This document shows, in pieces, positions 1 through 11,003 of a stretch of 64,000 nucleotides of DNA. A model generated the notes under the pieces. It did no database searches. It was not told the DNA's origin and saw only the letters and a list, made by a program, of their open reading frames with translations. The stretch is from contig CM052354.1 of the NCBI GenBank assembly GCA_028551475.1, positions 23,521,258 through 23,585,257 on the forward strand. The letters are read 5' to 3'. A program made the position numbers and the translations under genes. Position 1 is the stretch's first letter. Every line of letters begins with the position of its first letter. The DNA comes from Casuarina equisetifolia (taxonomy: Eukaryota > Streptophyta > Magnoliopsida > Fagales > Casuarinaceae).

Positions 1-779
1 TGAAGATGCTTGGACAGATGCAGGATATGGGTTTCACGCCTAATCAGGTAACAATTACTACTCTTTTACCGGCTTGCACAAGTTGGGAGACCTTAAGAAC
101 TGGCAAAGAGATTCACGGTTATATCTTTAGGCATAGGTTTAGTGAGGACGTAACGACAGCAACAGCTTTGGTTTTCATGTATGCTAAATGTGGTAACTTG
201 GAACTTTCAAGAAGGGTCTTCAGTTTGATGCCAAAAAAGGATACTGTAGCTTGGAACACAATTATCATTGCAAACTCTATGCATGGGAAGGGAGAAGAAG
301 CTTTATTACTTTTTCAGAAAATGTTGGAGTCAGGAACCAAGCCTAATTCTGTTACTTTTTCAGGTGTTTTATCCGGTTGTAGTCATTCACTACTCGTTGA
401 CGAAGCCCTTTTAATTTTTGGTTCAATGAATAAGGATCACTCAGTGGAGCCTGACACTGATCATTACTCTTGCATGGTTGATGTACTTAGCCGTGCTGGA
501 CGCGTAGAAGAGGCATATGAGTTTATACAGAAAATGCCTATAGAGCCAACCGCCAGTGCTTGGGGAGCATTGCTTGGTGGATGTCGAGTGCATAAGAATG
601 TAGAGCTAGCGAAAATTGCAGCAAAGCAACTCTTTGTGATCGAACCTTATAATCCTGGAAACTACATATTGTTATCCAGTGTTTTTGCAGCTGCCAATCT
701 ATGGGATGATGCCTCAGAAATTAGAAGATTGATGAGAGATAGAGGAATTACAAAAGAACCAGGCTGTAGTTGGCTTTAG
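1..779 (+). CDS. PPR protein, PLS class, E subgroup (3' part only)
   Basis: The frame is open from the left edge to the TAG at 777-779, so the N-terminus lies outside the window. The 257 visible residues from the first ATG contain PLS-type pentatricopeptide motifs, with the usual phrases MYAKCGNLELSRRVF, DTVAWNTII and PDTDHYSCMVDVLSRAGR. They end in a C-terminal E motif (AWGALLGGCR through EPYNPGNYILLSSVFAAA) and stop at GCSWL. No E+ or DYW domain follows. Proteins of this class bind organelle RNA and usually specify C-to-U editing or other RNA processing in mitochondria or plastids. The target cannot be read from this fragment. The family call is secure; the locus identity is not. Confidence 0.93.
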   Translation, partial: KMLGQMQDMGFTPNQVTITTLLPACTSWETLRTGKEIHGYIFRHRFSEDVTTATALVFMYAKCGNLELSRRVFSLMPKKDTVAWNTIIIANSMHGKGEEALLLFQKMLESGTKPNSVTFSGVLSGCSHSLLVDEALLIFGSMNKDHSVEPDTDHYSCMVDVLSRAGRVEEAYEFIQKMPIEPTASAWGALLGGCRVHKNVELAKIAAKQLFVIEPYNPGNYILLSSVFAAANLWDDASEIRRLMRDRGITKEPGCSWL

Positions 780-1274
780 TTGAGGAATACTTTCTACTGT
801 TCTACTTTAGTGATTAGAAGATGAACATGGTGATAAGATCCTTAAACCTAGAGGTCAGTACTTGTGTTTATCCTGCGTTTCGGTTTCCATAACATTTAGA
901 GTTTGGAATGTGAGAGAGGCGGTAGATCCTCTCGAGCAATGAAGTGAGGAAATTTTTCTTTTTGGATGAATCGGCTAAAGAGGAATCCGTGGGGTTTCCA
1001 TCTGAATTTGTTCTCGAAGATGTGAATCAAAAAGAGAGAGGGGATCCATTATCACTGCAGGGAAAAGCTTCCTGCTGCTTTTGCAGTACTGAGTAGAATA
1101 GGCAATTGTCAATTCAAGTTATTTAGAAATTATGGATGTACGGGGGGCTGCCATAATGCCACTAAATTCATGACCAAGATTGCTGGTGTGCATATCATTT
1201 GTTAAAGATCTCTTAATGCGTCACCGAGTGAGGAATACAAATTGTTCTTCTCATGTTTTTGGTGCTTTTCCAAT
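780..1274. other. 3' flank of the PPR gene, no gene seen
   Basis: This stretch holds the presumed 3' UTR and downstream spacer of the PPR gene. Every frame has stops and I see no recognisable coding segment. It ends where repeat unit A begins, near 1275. Confidence 0.5.
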
Positions 1275-1709
1275 TACACATTATGCGATTGCATGCTGGC
1301 AATGAAGCCAGTTCATGCTACGCTATCGTGGTGGTGCAGACAGCCAAGGGTCATTAGAGTTGTAATCATGGGAGAGCATTGGAGAACTGCTGTTCATCTT
1401 GATCTGGACATAGTCGATTGCAAAATGACAGACGGAATTGTTTGGCTATATCCCTATCAATTACAGACTCATTCGGATGATGATTTCAGACCTGGTGAGT
1501 AACCAAATGATCTTGGTTAGTTTATGAGAAAAGAGAATTTTTTGTTTAAATTTCCTTGGATATTTTATGCAGAAAGAGTTCTTCATCTCCACTGTAGATG
1601 GATCAGAGCTGGCTGTCTGAGATACTGCTTGGGTGCTACGCACGTCCTGTACCTCAGCGGCATTTACATGACTAGACCTATGAGGTCTGATGGAAGCAGA
1701 CAAATTTAG
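1242..1709 (+). other. Degenerate possible two-exon fragment at the start of unit A
   Basis: An open frame (1242-1502) ends at an intron-like donor (CCTG then GTGAGTAAC near 1494). A branch- and acceptor-like stretch ends in TTTTATGCAG (near 1570), after which a frame stays open to 1709. Joining the two would give a continuous reading frame, but the protein resembles no family I know. The unit B copy (11087-11491 and following) has an indel near 11430, and GCAG has become GCATAAAG at the acceptor. The fragment is therefore probably not a conserved gene. Low confidence in any coding role. Confidence 0.2.
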
Positions 1710-2476
1710 TCAAGCCTGCTACAGTAACGAGAAAAACAAAGTTTTGATACCGCACGTAAGTCATTGTTGGTAGAAATCCAGGTTGTTGGGAAGCCGGACA
1801 ACCACCATACTCTTTTTTGGTCTTGTTTCATAGGCTACAAGTCAAATTATAATTACAGAGGTCTATTTATTTATATTCAATAAGCCTTCTGTTTTATACA
1901 TTATCAAATGACTTTTGAATTAATTCTTTTAGGTAAAGAGGGTTTAACTTTTTCCTTAAAAATGACTATTAAGAGAAAAGAACATTTGAATATATTAAAT
2001 AAAAAAATACCATGTTAAATATTAGTGTTAAGAAGCTCCTAATATTTACTTCAAAAGACATCTTAAGAGGTAAAAGGAGGCCATCATATATAAGACCCAA
2101 GTTATAGCTCTCATACTTCTCTTCTTATGGTGTGAGATGATTTATGATTCCCAAAATACTCCTCCACGCGGGACAAATCTATCTTTTTGTGGAGAAGGCC
2201 TAAAGTTGATGACAGCTTGAAGGCCATAGAAGGAGGTATTTAGCTCTTAATACCATGTTAAGAAGCCCCAATATTTACCCCAAAAGATGTCTCACCAGGT
2301 AGGAGGAGGCCACCATATATGGCCCAAGTTATAGTTCTTTCATAACTCTCTCCTTCTGGTGTGAGACAATATATGATTCTCAATCTTCGAGCTAATTTTT
2401 TAGGTTGGGCTCTTGGATTTTTTAACTATTAGTAATACGGTAAAATTATTATTTAACTTGTCATTTCATTCGAAAC

Positions 2477-2860
2477 ATGGACCAGTTCACAGGGGATGGA
2501 AGGGAGCGAAGGGACAAGATCAAGGGAACCCAATTAATAACGAGGAACCAAGCTCTTGAAGAGGTTCTGAAGTTCGCGGAAGCAGACAAGCTCTGCAAGC
2601 TCTTGTGCGGGTTGCTTGAAGTCAAGCCACCCGAAGAGGCTAAACGAAAGTTCACCTACGCGGTTCTGCAACACCAACCCGTTCCACCGGCCATCATCCT
2701 TGAAACTTCAGACGAGTTTCCTCAAAATTCCACCGAAGGTCGACTGCCTGCTCTCAACATCGGAGAAGCTTCCACCTTTCCCACTCCTCATGGTCTGCGT
2801 GCTGTCGTCCAAGGCTCTGCCGTGAAGACCAAGAATCGTATGAAGACCAATGTCATGTGA
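2477..2860 (+). CDS. Unknown 127-residue open frame in unit A
   Basis: The ATG at 2477 opens a 127-codon frame that is charged at the N-terminus (TGDGRERRDKIKG). It continues with a Leu/Cys-rich helical stretch (EEVLKFAEADKLCKLLCGLL), a Pro-rich middle and a basic end (KTKNRMKTNVM). I do not recognise the family. From 2527 the DNA is identical to unit B for 511 bases through the stop and beyond, while flanking DNA differs at several per cent. In unit B the same ATG (12436) reaches a TGA after about 15 codons because of an indel near 12478, so the N-terminal 15 residues are not conserved. A CACAG just upstream of 2494 could also be a splice acceptor, making this a 3'-terminal exon. Expression is unknown. 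Confidence 0.35.
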   Translation: MDQFTGDGRERRDKIKGTQLITRNQALEEVLKFAEADKLCKLLCGLLEVKPPEEAKRKFTYAVLQHQPVPPAIILETSDEFPQNSTEGRLPALNIGEASTFPTPHGLRAVVQGSAVKTKNRMKTNVM

Positions 2861-4241
2861 ACGAAGACTGAAGTAATTTTCCGTAATGTTTGTGAAGTTC
2901 GGTAGGACTTTCTCAACACTGTATTTTGAATTCAGTACTGATCAGATCACTAAGACCGACCTTTATCTTTTGTTTCCTCTATAAATATGAAATAGTGTCG
3001 GCCGTGTAATATATGAAACTCAGCTAATGCAGTTTGCGTCTGTAAGCATTTAATTCCCAAACTTCTTTTCTATGCGCATCCATTCTAGGGCAATTTGCCC
3101 TAAAGGCACTGCAATATGGCCTACCAGACTTGAATTCTATATTCTCTTGGAAAATTATAAAAAGTAATGATTCTCGATATGGACTTTTTTCTATAGCGAC
3201 CGGTAGAAATGATGCAATTTAAGTAGGCCACGGTTTTTTGCTGGATGGGAACCATGATTTGGAAAATCTTCCGCTTGACAGGACTACGCATGTGGAGATG
3301 TCGTCCAATCAGACGGCCAAGATCTGTTAGTGAGCCTCTAGCTTTTCTTGCATAATTGAAACTTCATCTTCTGCATGGAATGTCAGTAATACTTTCTGCG
3401 AAAAACCCAAAAGCCATTGAAACTATCAGGAAGATCTATGAGTTCAGATTAATCATCAAGGTAGAAGATTTGACCAAGATCGATCAAGCCAAAACTGATG
3501 TCTTAACCAAAATCGCATTCGACTAGGACTCCGAAAGTCCTAAGAAGATTGTTGAGTCTTTTCTTGCAAGGACTTTCGTGACCCATTCAAAAGAAAGTGA
3601 AAAGACAACTTTTTCCTTTAATCCCACCTTTGGTCTTCGTGTTTACATTGAAGTCTTCATTACTTAGTAGGTATAACGTCCCTCATCGGAAAAGAAAAAC
3701 ATAGCTCCCCCAACACTCGTAATAAGTTCAAATTTGCTTTCTCATCATTCTAACCACTCTGTATGAAATCAGTACAAAATTTGTTAGTAATTTGTAGGTC
3801 TCTTTCATTAATAAAACTATCTTGTATTCTCATTTTGGGTAAATATTTCAGGGATAGGTGCCACAAGTTGTTTGATGGAGAAAATGTGTGTAAAAACTAT
3901 GATATTGAGATTCATGAATCTGTTAAAAAAATTTACTTTGTTATGGGTAAAAAATATACTTCTTAGATGTTAGGAAATACCTGTCGCTAAATTGTTCATA
4001 GGATAACATCCAACTAGTCCTTCTTATTTATTTGTTTCCAACATGAGAAACTGAATCATAATTCATACATATTGCTTTCTAATTTCTCAAGAGACATTCC
4101 CGTTTAACATGAAACAGCTGCTTTTCTTTTACTTCAGCCAGAAAATCATGACTACAAGAACTTGAATTCAACACGTCCCAAGGGTACACTGGAGGCAACA
4201 TGGTAGAGGGGATGTCGTGAACAACCAGAAAAGGCCGATGA
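2861..4241. other. Spacer between the unknown frame and HIPP-A
   Basis: No intact gene is visible. Relics of a reading frame can be traced near 3420-3600 (phrases VEDLTKIDQAKTDV and PKKIVESF), interrupted by stops. Related relics recur in unit C (about 6790-6930) and unit B (about 13390-13540), which shows that these segments are paralogous. The sequence next to 4242 contains the HIPP-A 3' UTR. Confidence 0.4.
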
Positions 4242-4832
4242 TCACATGATGGAGCAGATACTTGGAGAAGGACCCCATGGATCGTAGACGACTACTTGAT
4301 AGTCATAAGGAGGGGGTTGATAGAACTGATGATAATATGGTAACTGCATAACCTGGCTAGAACTTTCACCTTCCGGCTTCGGTTTTTCTTGTGGCTTTTC
4401 TGGGTTTTCCTTCACTTCTTGCACGCTGGATATGGTGGCAGAGCGGTGCTTCTTCCTCAGCGAGCGGGTCAACTCAGCCCAGTCGACACCTTCGCCACTT
4501 AACACCAACTGATCGCCATCTGATCCTTCTACTGCCATAGAACTCGCACCTGCAGAAAAAAACCGTTCGAGCACCTCGAATCCAGTTCTTAAAATACGAA
4601 AGAAGTGTTGATTTGATGCTAACCATATTTCGCAGCAGTTGTGAGTACCTCCCTTCTGCATTTACTGCACTTCATTTGCACCTTGATAACTGTTTTTTGC
4701 TACAACAATAAGATCAAAGACACAGACTAATTAGTTCTCAATATGCAACAAAAGCTTCTGTTGTTCTCTAGAGCTACCATACTATTTTTAGAGCTCATAT
4801 TGCATTCCAGGTGCATTCAGGTTTACCTTCAT
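4242..4832 (-). CDS. Heavy-metal-associated isoprenylated plant protein, copy A
   Basis: Three exons on the minus strand: 4832-4827 (Met-Lys only, donor GTAAAC), 4699-4624 (acceptor TTGTAG, donor GTTAGC) and 4549-4242 (acceptor CTGCAG). The lengths 6+76+308 give 129 residues. The tiny two-codon first exon is typical of HIPP genes. Residues 3-70 form an HMA fold with the metal site MKCSKC (Cys13, Cys16), followed by GDQLVLSGEGVD and ELTRSLRKK. A Pro/Lys/Glu linker and a Tyr-rich segment (YYHQFYQPPPYDYQ) follow. The protein ends in the CaaX box CSIM, which predicts prenylation (Met favours farnesyl) and membrane or nuclear association. HIPPs are thought to bind or move metal ions and act in stress responses. 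It is the first of three tandem paralogues. Confidence 0.9.
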
Positions 4833-5230
4833 GTTTAGAGAGGGAACAAGAAGCAAAAGAAAACGATAATGAGTGTGTGAGTGTGTGGGTAAGAGAGAGA
4901 GAGAGAGCGAGAGAGAGAGGAGTAGAGTTTTTAGCAGGATGGGTTGTCATTTAGTCGAGTTCATGCAAAAGCTCAATTCAAATGGAAGGCAAATTTACAT
5001 ATTTATAGCAAAAGAAATACACTACAAACATTTCGTAACATTGATGCTCATACTACTAGTGTACCATCGCGGAAATTACTTCGAAGACTTCACTCAAAGT
5101 CTTCTTCAACTTCACAAACCCTAACAAACACTCATACATGACAGCTGGGTCCTTCTTTCACTTTCCTTCTACCCCGCATCGGTCTCTCAAGGATCCATCT
5201 CCTGACCAGTTGGCAAAGGACAGGAGAATC
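4833..5230 (-). promoter_or_regulatory. 5' flank of HIPP-A with GT/GA microsatellite
   Basis: Immediately upstream of the HIPP-A start on the minus strand lies a GTGTGTGAGTGTGTGG plus GA-repeat tract (about 4872-4920), which reads as a CT-rich stretch in the sense of the gene. Such tracts are common in plant 5' UTRs and core promoters. Unit B has a shorter version (about 14843-14875). Unit C loses this homology within about 25 bp of the ATG. Confidence 0.45.
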
Positions 5231-6477
5231 CTATCAAATATAAAGCTAAGGGTCCATCACCAATATAGGACACGTCTTTAACAATCTCCCTGATGTGCAA
5301 GCTAACAAGCACTACACATGGACAAATATAAGCCTAACTCTGTGGCTCGCAGGAGGGAGGAAAAAAGTAGAGGCCCATCTCCTAATCAATTGGCAAAGGG
5401 TGTCTTTACTAAATATAAAGTTAAGGACCCATCTTCACGCCACTGATATAGGACACTCTCCATAAGACATAGAAGTCCACTAGGAGTTTCTCCTATAACT
5501 AGCTGTTGCTGCTTCCTTGTTTCAGTGAACATGGTGACTATGTTCTTTTCTTTTACACTGACTGTTTTGCTCGACGTGCAGCCTGGTTCAAACTTAATAA
5601 AGGCTAAGTTGGTAGAGCGGGTATAAAGATCTAGGTTGAGCCGATGGTTTCTGGTTTCTAGGTCAGTTTCATTCTCCCACACAGACAGAGTGTATTCGAA
5701 TTAAAAAACATCTGCTCTTCACGTGAGAACTCGGGAAGTGATTGTTCTTCTCAGTGTGCATCCTCAAGCACAATTCTGCTAATAGTCCCTCTCTAACTCA
5801 TCTGGTTGAGGCCACGTTTTCAACAAAGATGAACAAAGGTCGTTTTTGGTAGAAGCTTTGTCAGCTTTGTCAGCAAATCAGCAAACTACTGGTTAGAACG
5901 TTGGCAATGATAATCGTCCCTAGGGCAACCTCATAAACAAAATGGTAATTCATTTTCAAGTGCTTGGACTTGTGATGGAAAACTAGTTTTTGTTAATAGA
6001 TAGCTGTCTCATCTAATACATTACCATATTAGTGCCTATGATTAGGCACAATATCATTGTAATTATTGTAAATATTTAGTTTACCTTTCCTAGGCTAGGT
6101 TATGTCTCTATAAATATATAGCAAACATTATAAAGTAAAAGATAGCAATAGAGAAATTCATTCTGCTCCCTTGAGGTTTTTACTTTCTTACAGTTTTGTT
6201 GTTCGAAACAAAGTATTAAGGTTATCACAAAAGATTTTTCACCAATGAGAAATGTCCAACGTTCATATTATGACACATCAAATGAAGGATCCATTGTAAA
6301 GTTACGTGTAGATATTTTTTATAATTAGTTTAGGGTGAAGATTCAATATTGATGGACGTAACATTTTTCATGGCCTAAGCATTATATTTATTGAAACAAT
6401 TGTTTAGTTTGGCATATGAAAATTTTTATTGGTTTAACATTCTTATGAAATCCTAATTGATCTTATTGGTCTAATTC
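5231..6477. other. Spacer between units A and C, with short duplications and an LTR-like stretch
   Basis: Two imperfect copies of a roughly 100-bp motif occur at about 5190-5285 and 5370-5460; both contain a CCATCTCCT..GGCAAAGG core followed by ATATAGGACAC. About 5990-6215 resembles a plant copia LTR end (T-rich, a CTATAAATATA TATA-like box, then an AAATTCATTCTGCTCCC stretch). No internal retroelement genes adjoin it, so a solo LTR is only possible. No gene was found. Confidence 0.35.
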
Positions 6478-8230
6478 TTTTCTATGCGCGCTCATTCCAG
6501 GACAATTTGCTCGAAGACCCTGCAATATGGTCTACAAAACTTGAATTCTGTCTTCTCTTGAAAAATTTCATAAAAAGTAATGGTTCTCAATATCTACTTT
6601 CATTCTATAGCGACCTGCACGTTTACGTACTGCAATTGGACAATGGACCTCATACTAATAGTTGAAAGGGAAAGAAGAAACATGAAGAAAAGATGCAACT
6701 TCGAGAGGTCCCAGTCGCAAAAGAGAAGCCTTCATTTTTAGCGTGGAAAGTCAGTAATACTTTCTGCGAAAAACCCTAAAGCCATTGGCACTATAAGAAG
6801 AACTAGGAGTTCAGATTAACAGTCAAGGCGGAAGGCTTGACTAAGATCAAGCCAAAACTCAGGTCTTTCTCAGAATCTTATTCATTTAGGACTCAGAAAG
6901 TCCTAAGAAGATTGTTGAGTGTGTCAACCTGCAGCGTGCATCAAGTCCTTTGTGACTCATTCAAAAGAAAGTGAAAAGACAATTTTTTCCATTGATCCCA
7001 CCTTTGATCTTCCTTTTTCCATTGAAGACTTCATTACTTTGTAGGTGTAATGACCCACCAACGAAAAGAAAAATATAACTGCCCCAACAATACTAATAAG
7101 TTCAAATTTGCTTTTCCACACATTATCCTAACCACTCTGTACGAATTCAGTACAAAAAGTGTTAGTAATGCGTAGGTCAGATTCATTAAAAAAAACTATC
7201 TTGTATTTTCATGTCAGATGAATATTTCGGGAATCCGTGCCACAGGTTGTTTGATGGAGAAAATATGTGTGTAAAAACTGTAATATTGAGATTCGTGACT
7301 CTGCTAATTTTTTTTTTACTTTGTTATGGGTAAAAATATACTTCTTAGCTGTTAGGAAATATCTATCACTAAATTGTTCATAGAATAATATCCAACTAGT
7401 CTCTCTTATTTATTTATTTATTTCTTACATGAGAAACTGAGTCATAATTCATACATATTGCTTTCTAATTTCTCAAGAGACATTCTCGTTTGACAAACAT
7501 AACCAGCTGCTTATTTTTCATTCAGTCTGAAAATCAATAGTACAAGAACTTAAAATTCAAGACGTCCCAAGGGTGCACGTACACTGGATGCAACATGCTG
7601 CACGGGATGTCGTGAACAACCAGAAAAGGCCGATGATCACATGATGGAGCAGATACTTGGAGAAGGACCCCATGGATCGTGGACGACAACTTGATAATCA
7701 TAAGGAGGGGGTTGATAGAACTGATGATAATATGGAAACTGCATAACCTGGCTATAACTTTCAACTTCCGGCTCCGGGTTTTCAGGTTTTTCCTTCACTT
7801 CTTGCAAGCTGGATATGTTGGCAGAGCGGTGCTTCTTCCTCAGCGAGCGGGTCAACTCAACCCAGTCAACACCTTCGCCACTCAACACCAACTGATCGCC
7901 TTCTGACCCTTCTACAGCCATAGAACTCGCACCTGCAGAAAAAACCGTATAAGCACCTCGAATCCAGCTCTCAAAATACGAAGGAAGTGTTGATTTGATG
8001 CTAACCATATTTCGCAGCAGTTGTGAGTACCTCCCTCTTGCATTTCCTGCAGTTCATTTGCACCTTGATGACTGTTTTTTGCTACAACAACAAGATCAAA
8101 GATACTGTTTAATTAGCTCTCACTATGCAACAAAAGCTTTTGCTGTTCTCTGTAGCTACCATACTATTTTTCAGAACTCGTACTGCATTCTAGGTGCTTA
8201 CCTTCATGTTTAGAGAAGGAACAAGAAGAG
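6478..8230. repeat. Repeat unit C (partial, about 1.75 kb), diverged paralogue of A and B
   Basis: Similarity to units A and B starts at TCTATGCGCG (about 6481; compare 3071 and 13031). It continues through the HIPP gene and ends about 20 bases upstream of the HIPP-C ATG near 8230. It is clearly more diverged than A is from B and lacks the left half that carries the unknown open frame. This makes it the older member of the set. Confidence 0.8.
7637..8207 (-). CDS. Heavy-metal-associated isoprenylated plant protein, copy C
   Basis: Three exons on the minus strand: 8207-8202 (Met-Lys, donor GTAAGC), 8081-8006 and 7932-7637. The lengths 6+76+296 give 125 residues, with the same intron phases as copies A and B. 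The HMA metal site is MNCRKC (Cys13, Cys16) and the protein ends in the CaaX box CSIM. The linker after QEVKE is four residues shorter than in copy A and lacks one Lys/Pro repeat; several substitutions occur (WVELTRSL, SANISSLQ). The reading frame is fully intact. Its 5' flank beyond about 23 bp is unrelated to that of A and B, so it may be expressed differently. Confidence 0.9.
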
Positions 8231-8509
8231 GCCTCCGCAAGAGAACAACTGTTAGCACAAACCTAGGTGTTCCCAAGGAAACGACCGAAGGTCCCTCTTA
8301 TAGGCGTGGGTTTAGCAGAACTACTATAGGCGAGCTCCAACAGGACCGGAAAACAGTAATTTGTTGACTGAGAAGTCCCTGCGCGTGCCTCACGCTTACT
8401 TCCATCGTTCAAAATAAAACTTCCAGAAAGGACCGTGAGGCATGTGCAAGACAAGTCAAAAAGTTTTGTGCGGTCGAAGTAGCGAGTTGTGTGTTGTATT
8501 CTCTCGTTC
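8231..8509. other. Unique 5' flank of HIPP-C
   Basis: This sequence lies upstream of HIPP-C on the minus strand and has no counterpart next to HIPP-A or HIPP-B. It is GC-richer than its surroundings. No gene is recognisable. It is the likely location of a copy-specific promoter. Confidence 0.35.
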
Positions 8510-10767
8510 TTTTGGCCTTGTTAAAATTTTGTTGTTTTAATGATTTTATGAGTTGTATTTTTGTTCTTTTAAATTATTGTTTAAGATCTCTTGTACTTCT
8601 TCAAGTGTTGCCGGAATCAAATGAATAAAAACCAGTATTTTAGAGAACTGATATTGAAGAATATTATTTTAAGGCACTAGAACAAAACCTGTCTTATCAC
8701 AAGCTTTAAATGATATGGAATGACAGGAGAACAAGGTTGTTACTCTATCAAAGTCAAGATTAAGAAATATTAAGAAATATTTTAGTACTAGGCTTCTTGA
8801 TGTGAAAGATTGAGAAATATTACACCAATCACAAATGATGAATTCTGCAAATAAAGAATTCAAGTTATCGAATAAAGAATTGGAAAAGGTTGACAAATAC
8901 AATTACGACAATTGGAGCCAAGATATTTGAGACGTGACAATTGGGAGTGGGACTACTCCACCATCATTGAAGGAAAAAAAATAAAATAAATTAGAAACTA
9001 AGACAAATAAATCTTTTAATGCCTTAAAATTGATTATTAATAAAGAACTTTTTCGAGTGTATAAAAGGTGCCAAAGCTCCCACACAAAAAAAAAAAAAAA
9101 CAATAAAACAAAAACAAAAGCTCGAGATATCTTGTTAAAGTTATTTTTCAAAAGAAATAAAGCTAGGCATTTTTACTGAGAGAACGAAACTAAAAAAAAA
9201 GATCTTGCATAACTTTGAATCAAGTTATCGAATCAGGATGATAGTGTGACGTTTACCAAATGATGTAGTGGGAACCCTTGAAATGGATTCAACTAAGCCG
9301 TCCAAGAAAACGCGTTGAACCGGAGGGCTTATACCAGCGAAAAGTTCAAAATTGTCTAATCATTCCATGCGCCAATGAGTGCAAAGAAAATAAATTGTTA
9401 AAATCTCAACGTGCAGGTTTTGAATCCTCTGTATTGATTCCCGGATTAGAAAGGCCACGATATAGTCAATCGCGTGGCTTGACAGAATATGAACAAAAGG
9501 TTGGTAAGAAAGGAGGAAAATCTGTCACCTAATAGTAATATTTTGTTAAGGCTGCTTGAATGTTTCTCTAGAAGGTCATTATTGTGTTAAGTTCCTGTCT
9601 TCTGCTCTTCTTCCTCATCAAATGAATCATTTCTCCCTTTTTTTTATAATTTAGAACTCCCAATGAGCCCATCTATATGTACATATGATGCATGAGTTGG
9701 CATATGCTTATAAGCATGAGTGCTGGACTTATAATGTAATACAAAAGGAAATTTATGTTTATAAAATCTAACATTTTTTATACAATACATATACTCAATT
9801 TATGCATGCAAAGTGTCAAATTTCAGATTTTATAATTAAGGTTTTTACTAACTTACCATTTGAGCTTGCTAATTAGTGACAAAAAATTTAACATCCGTGC
9901 TAAAGATAAAAGTGTCTCCCATAAAGGTCATAAAATTGATATTCTTTTTACCTATGAAGGTCTCCCCCATAAATACATTTTGAATAGTTCCTATACTCAA
10001 GTTTATCATATTAAACAATATCAGTTACACAGAAAGTAATCGAGCTAGCATAGAAGGTACTCAAGGGCAAAAAGTCTCCCTAAAAATTTTCCATCAAATA
10101 GGTAACAATGAACATGTATTCACTCCAAAATCATGAAGGTATTTGTGCTTGAAATTTTAAGGTCTTTGCAATATTAAATATATACCTATATTTTCTCTCT
10201 GCTACTTGATGAGACATGAAAAATGGATGTATATTCATTGCTTAATTGTAGGATCTCCTTTCTGGATCTAAATAATGGTTTGATGATTTAAAAAATGGAT
10301 GCAATGGACCGGTTATAGTAATTTAAAAGTCAATGATATGAGAATGGGATAAGGAATACAGCCTCAAGCTCCAATTGGTTTCTATTTTACAAGGAAGATG
10401 ATGGGTCTCACCCAAAAGGAGGACCTATCTCTTGATGAAAGGAACTATAATTTTTTTTGGGTTTTTCTTGGTGTGGAACGATGATAGGAACCTTCTTCTT
10501 CTTCTTCTTTTTCTTCTTCTTTTTTTTTTTTTCCTTTTCTTAATGTAAGCAATTTCTACTTTGATACCATATCAAAATCATGTGAGTAGTGATAATTGAA
10601 GAACCAATCTAAATCAATGGTTTTAGTTTGTTCATTAATGAATTGTTTCTAAAGAACATCCAAAGATTCCAGTGATTTATACGAGTTATTTTTTTATAAT
10701 AAGTTAACATGCTTAGAATTTTTTTGGTCTTAAGTTTGAATTTTTTAGTCTCAAATTTGATATAAGG
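8510..10767 (+). repeat. Repeat D, copy 1, with copia gag relics
   Basis: Collinear with 15187-18288, the best matches being 8520-9060 with 15190-15725 and 9660-10767 with 17205-18288. The left part contains a decayed Ty1/copia Gag start: the plus-strand translation near 8880-8925 gives KLEKVDKYNYDNWS, the usual NYxxWS motif. In this copy the motif is followed by a deletion. A polypurine run, a T-rich tract (about 10495-10535) and many stops follow. An 84-residue open frame at 9278-9532 is not kept in copy 2. No functional gene was found. Confidence 0.6.
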
Positions 10768-11003
10768 TGACAGGAAGTGAATAGCAGAAAACAGAGAATA
10801 TGGAAAAACTTCTGTATTCACGAGAAAAGTGAGTATGACCTAGAATAATTAGGTCTACTTATAATACAATGATGTGTACATGAGAAAGGAAATAATATAA
10901 TGACAAAAATAATTCCTATTTGTACAAATCCTATTTCCCAAAATATAAATAGTGCACATAATGTGGGAGAATAATCAGGGATATTGACACCGGATCTCCA
11001 ACA
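10768..11003 (-). mobile_element. Ty1/copia LTR (3' LTR of a truncated element)
   Basis: On the minus strand this begins TGTTGGAGATCC directly after a polypurine tract (CTTGAGGGGGAG), the classic 3' LTR junction. It runs about 236 bp to 10768. The outer border is set by comparison with the paralogous D2 sequence: D1 matches D2 through GATAT[A/G]AGG (10767 and 18288) and then stops matching exactly where the LTR starts with TGACAGG on the plus strand. The 5' part of the element is missing, so no target duplication can be checked. Confidence 0.75.

Larger units (their letters stand above)
1275..5230. repeat. Repeat unit A (about 3.95 kb), paralogous to 11240-15186
   Basis: Line-by-line comparison shows collinear similarity with unit B at an offset near 9960. 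The match begins at a shared CATTATGCGATTG word (about 1279 and 11242) and runs to the word GGAGAAT (about 5230 and 15186). Most lines differ by only a few bases. The unit carries a short unknown open frame (2477-2860) and a HIPP gene on the minus strand (4832-4242). Two head-to-tail copies of a roughly 200-bp motif beginning TACCATGTTAA lie at about 2010-2160 and 2250-2390, and the same pair occurs in unit B. The partial unit C (6478-8230) shares only the right half. Confidence 0.85.

Noticed and set aside
5585..5690. tRNA-like box A (GCTAAGTTGGTAGAGCGGG)
   Set aside because: There is no convincing box B, and no acceptor stem or anticodon arm can be formed. It may be a very old SINE relic, but that cannot be supported.
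9278..9532. 84-codon open frame in repeat D copy 1
   Set aside because: The corresponding region of copy 2 is interrupted, and it sits inside decayed gag-derived repeat.
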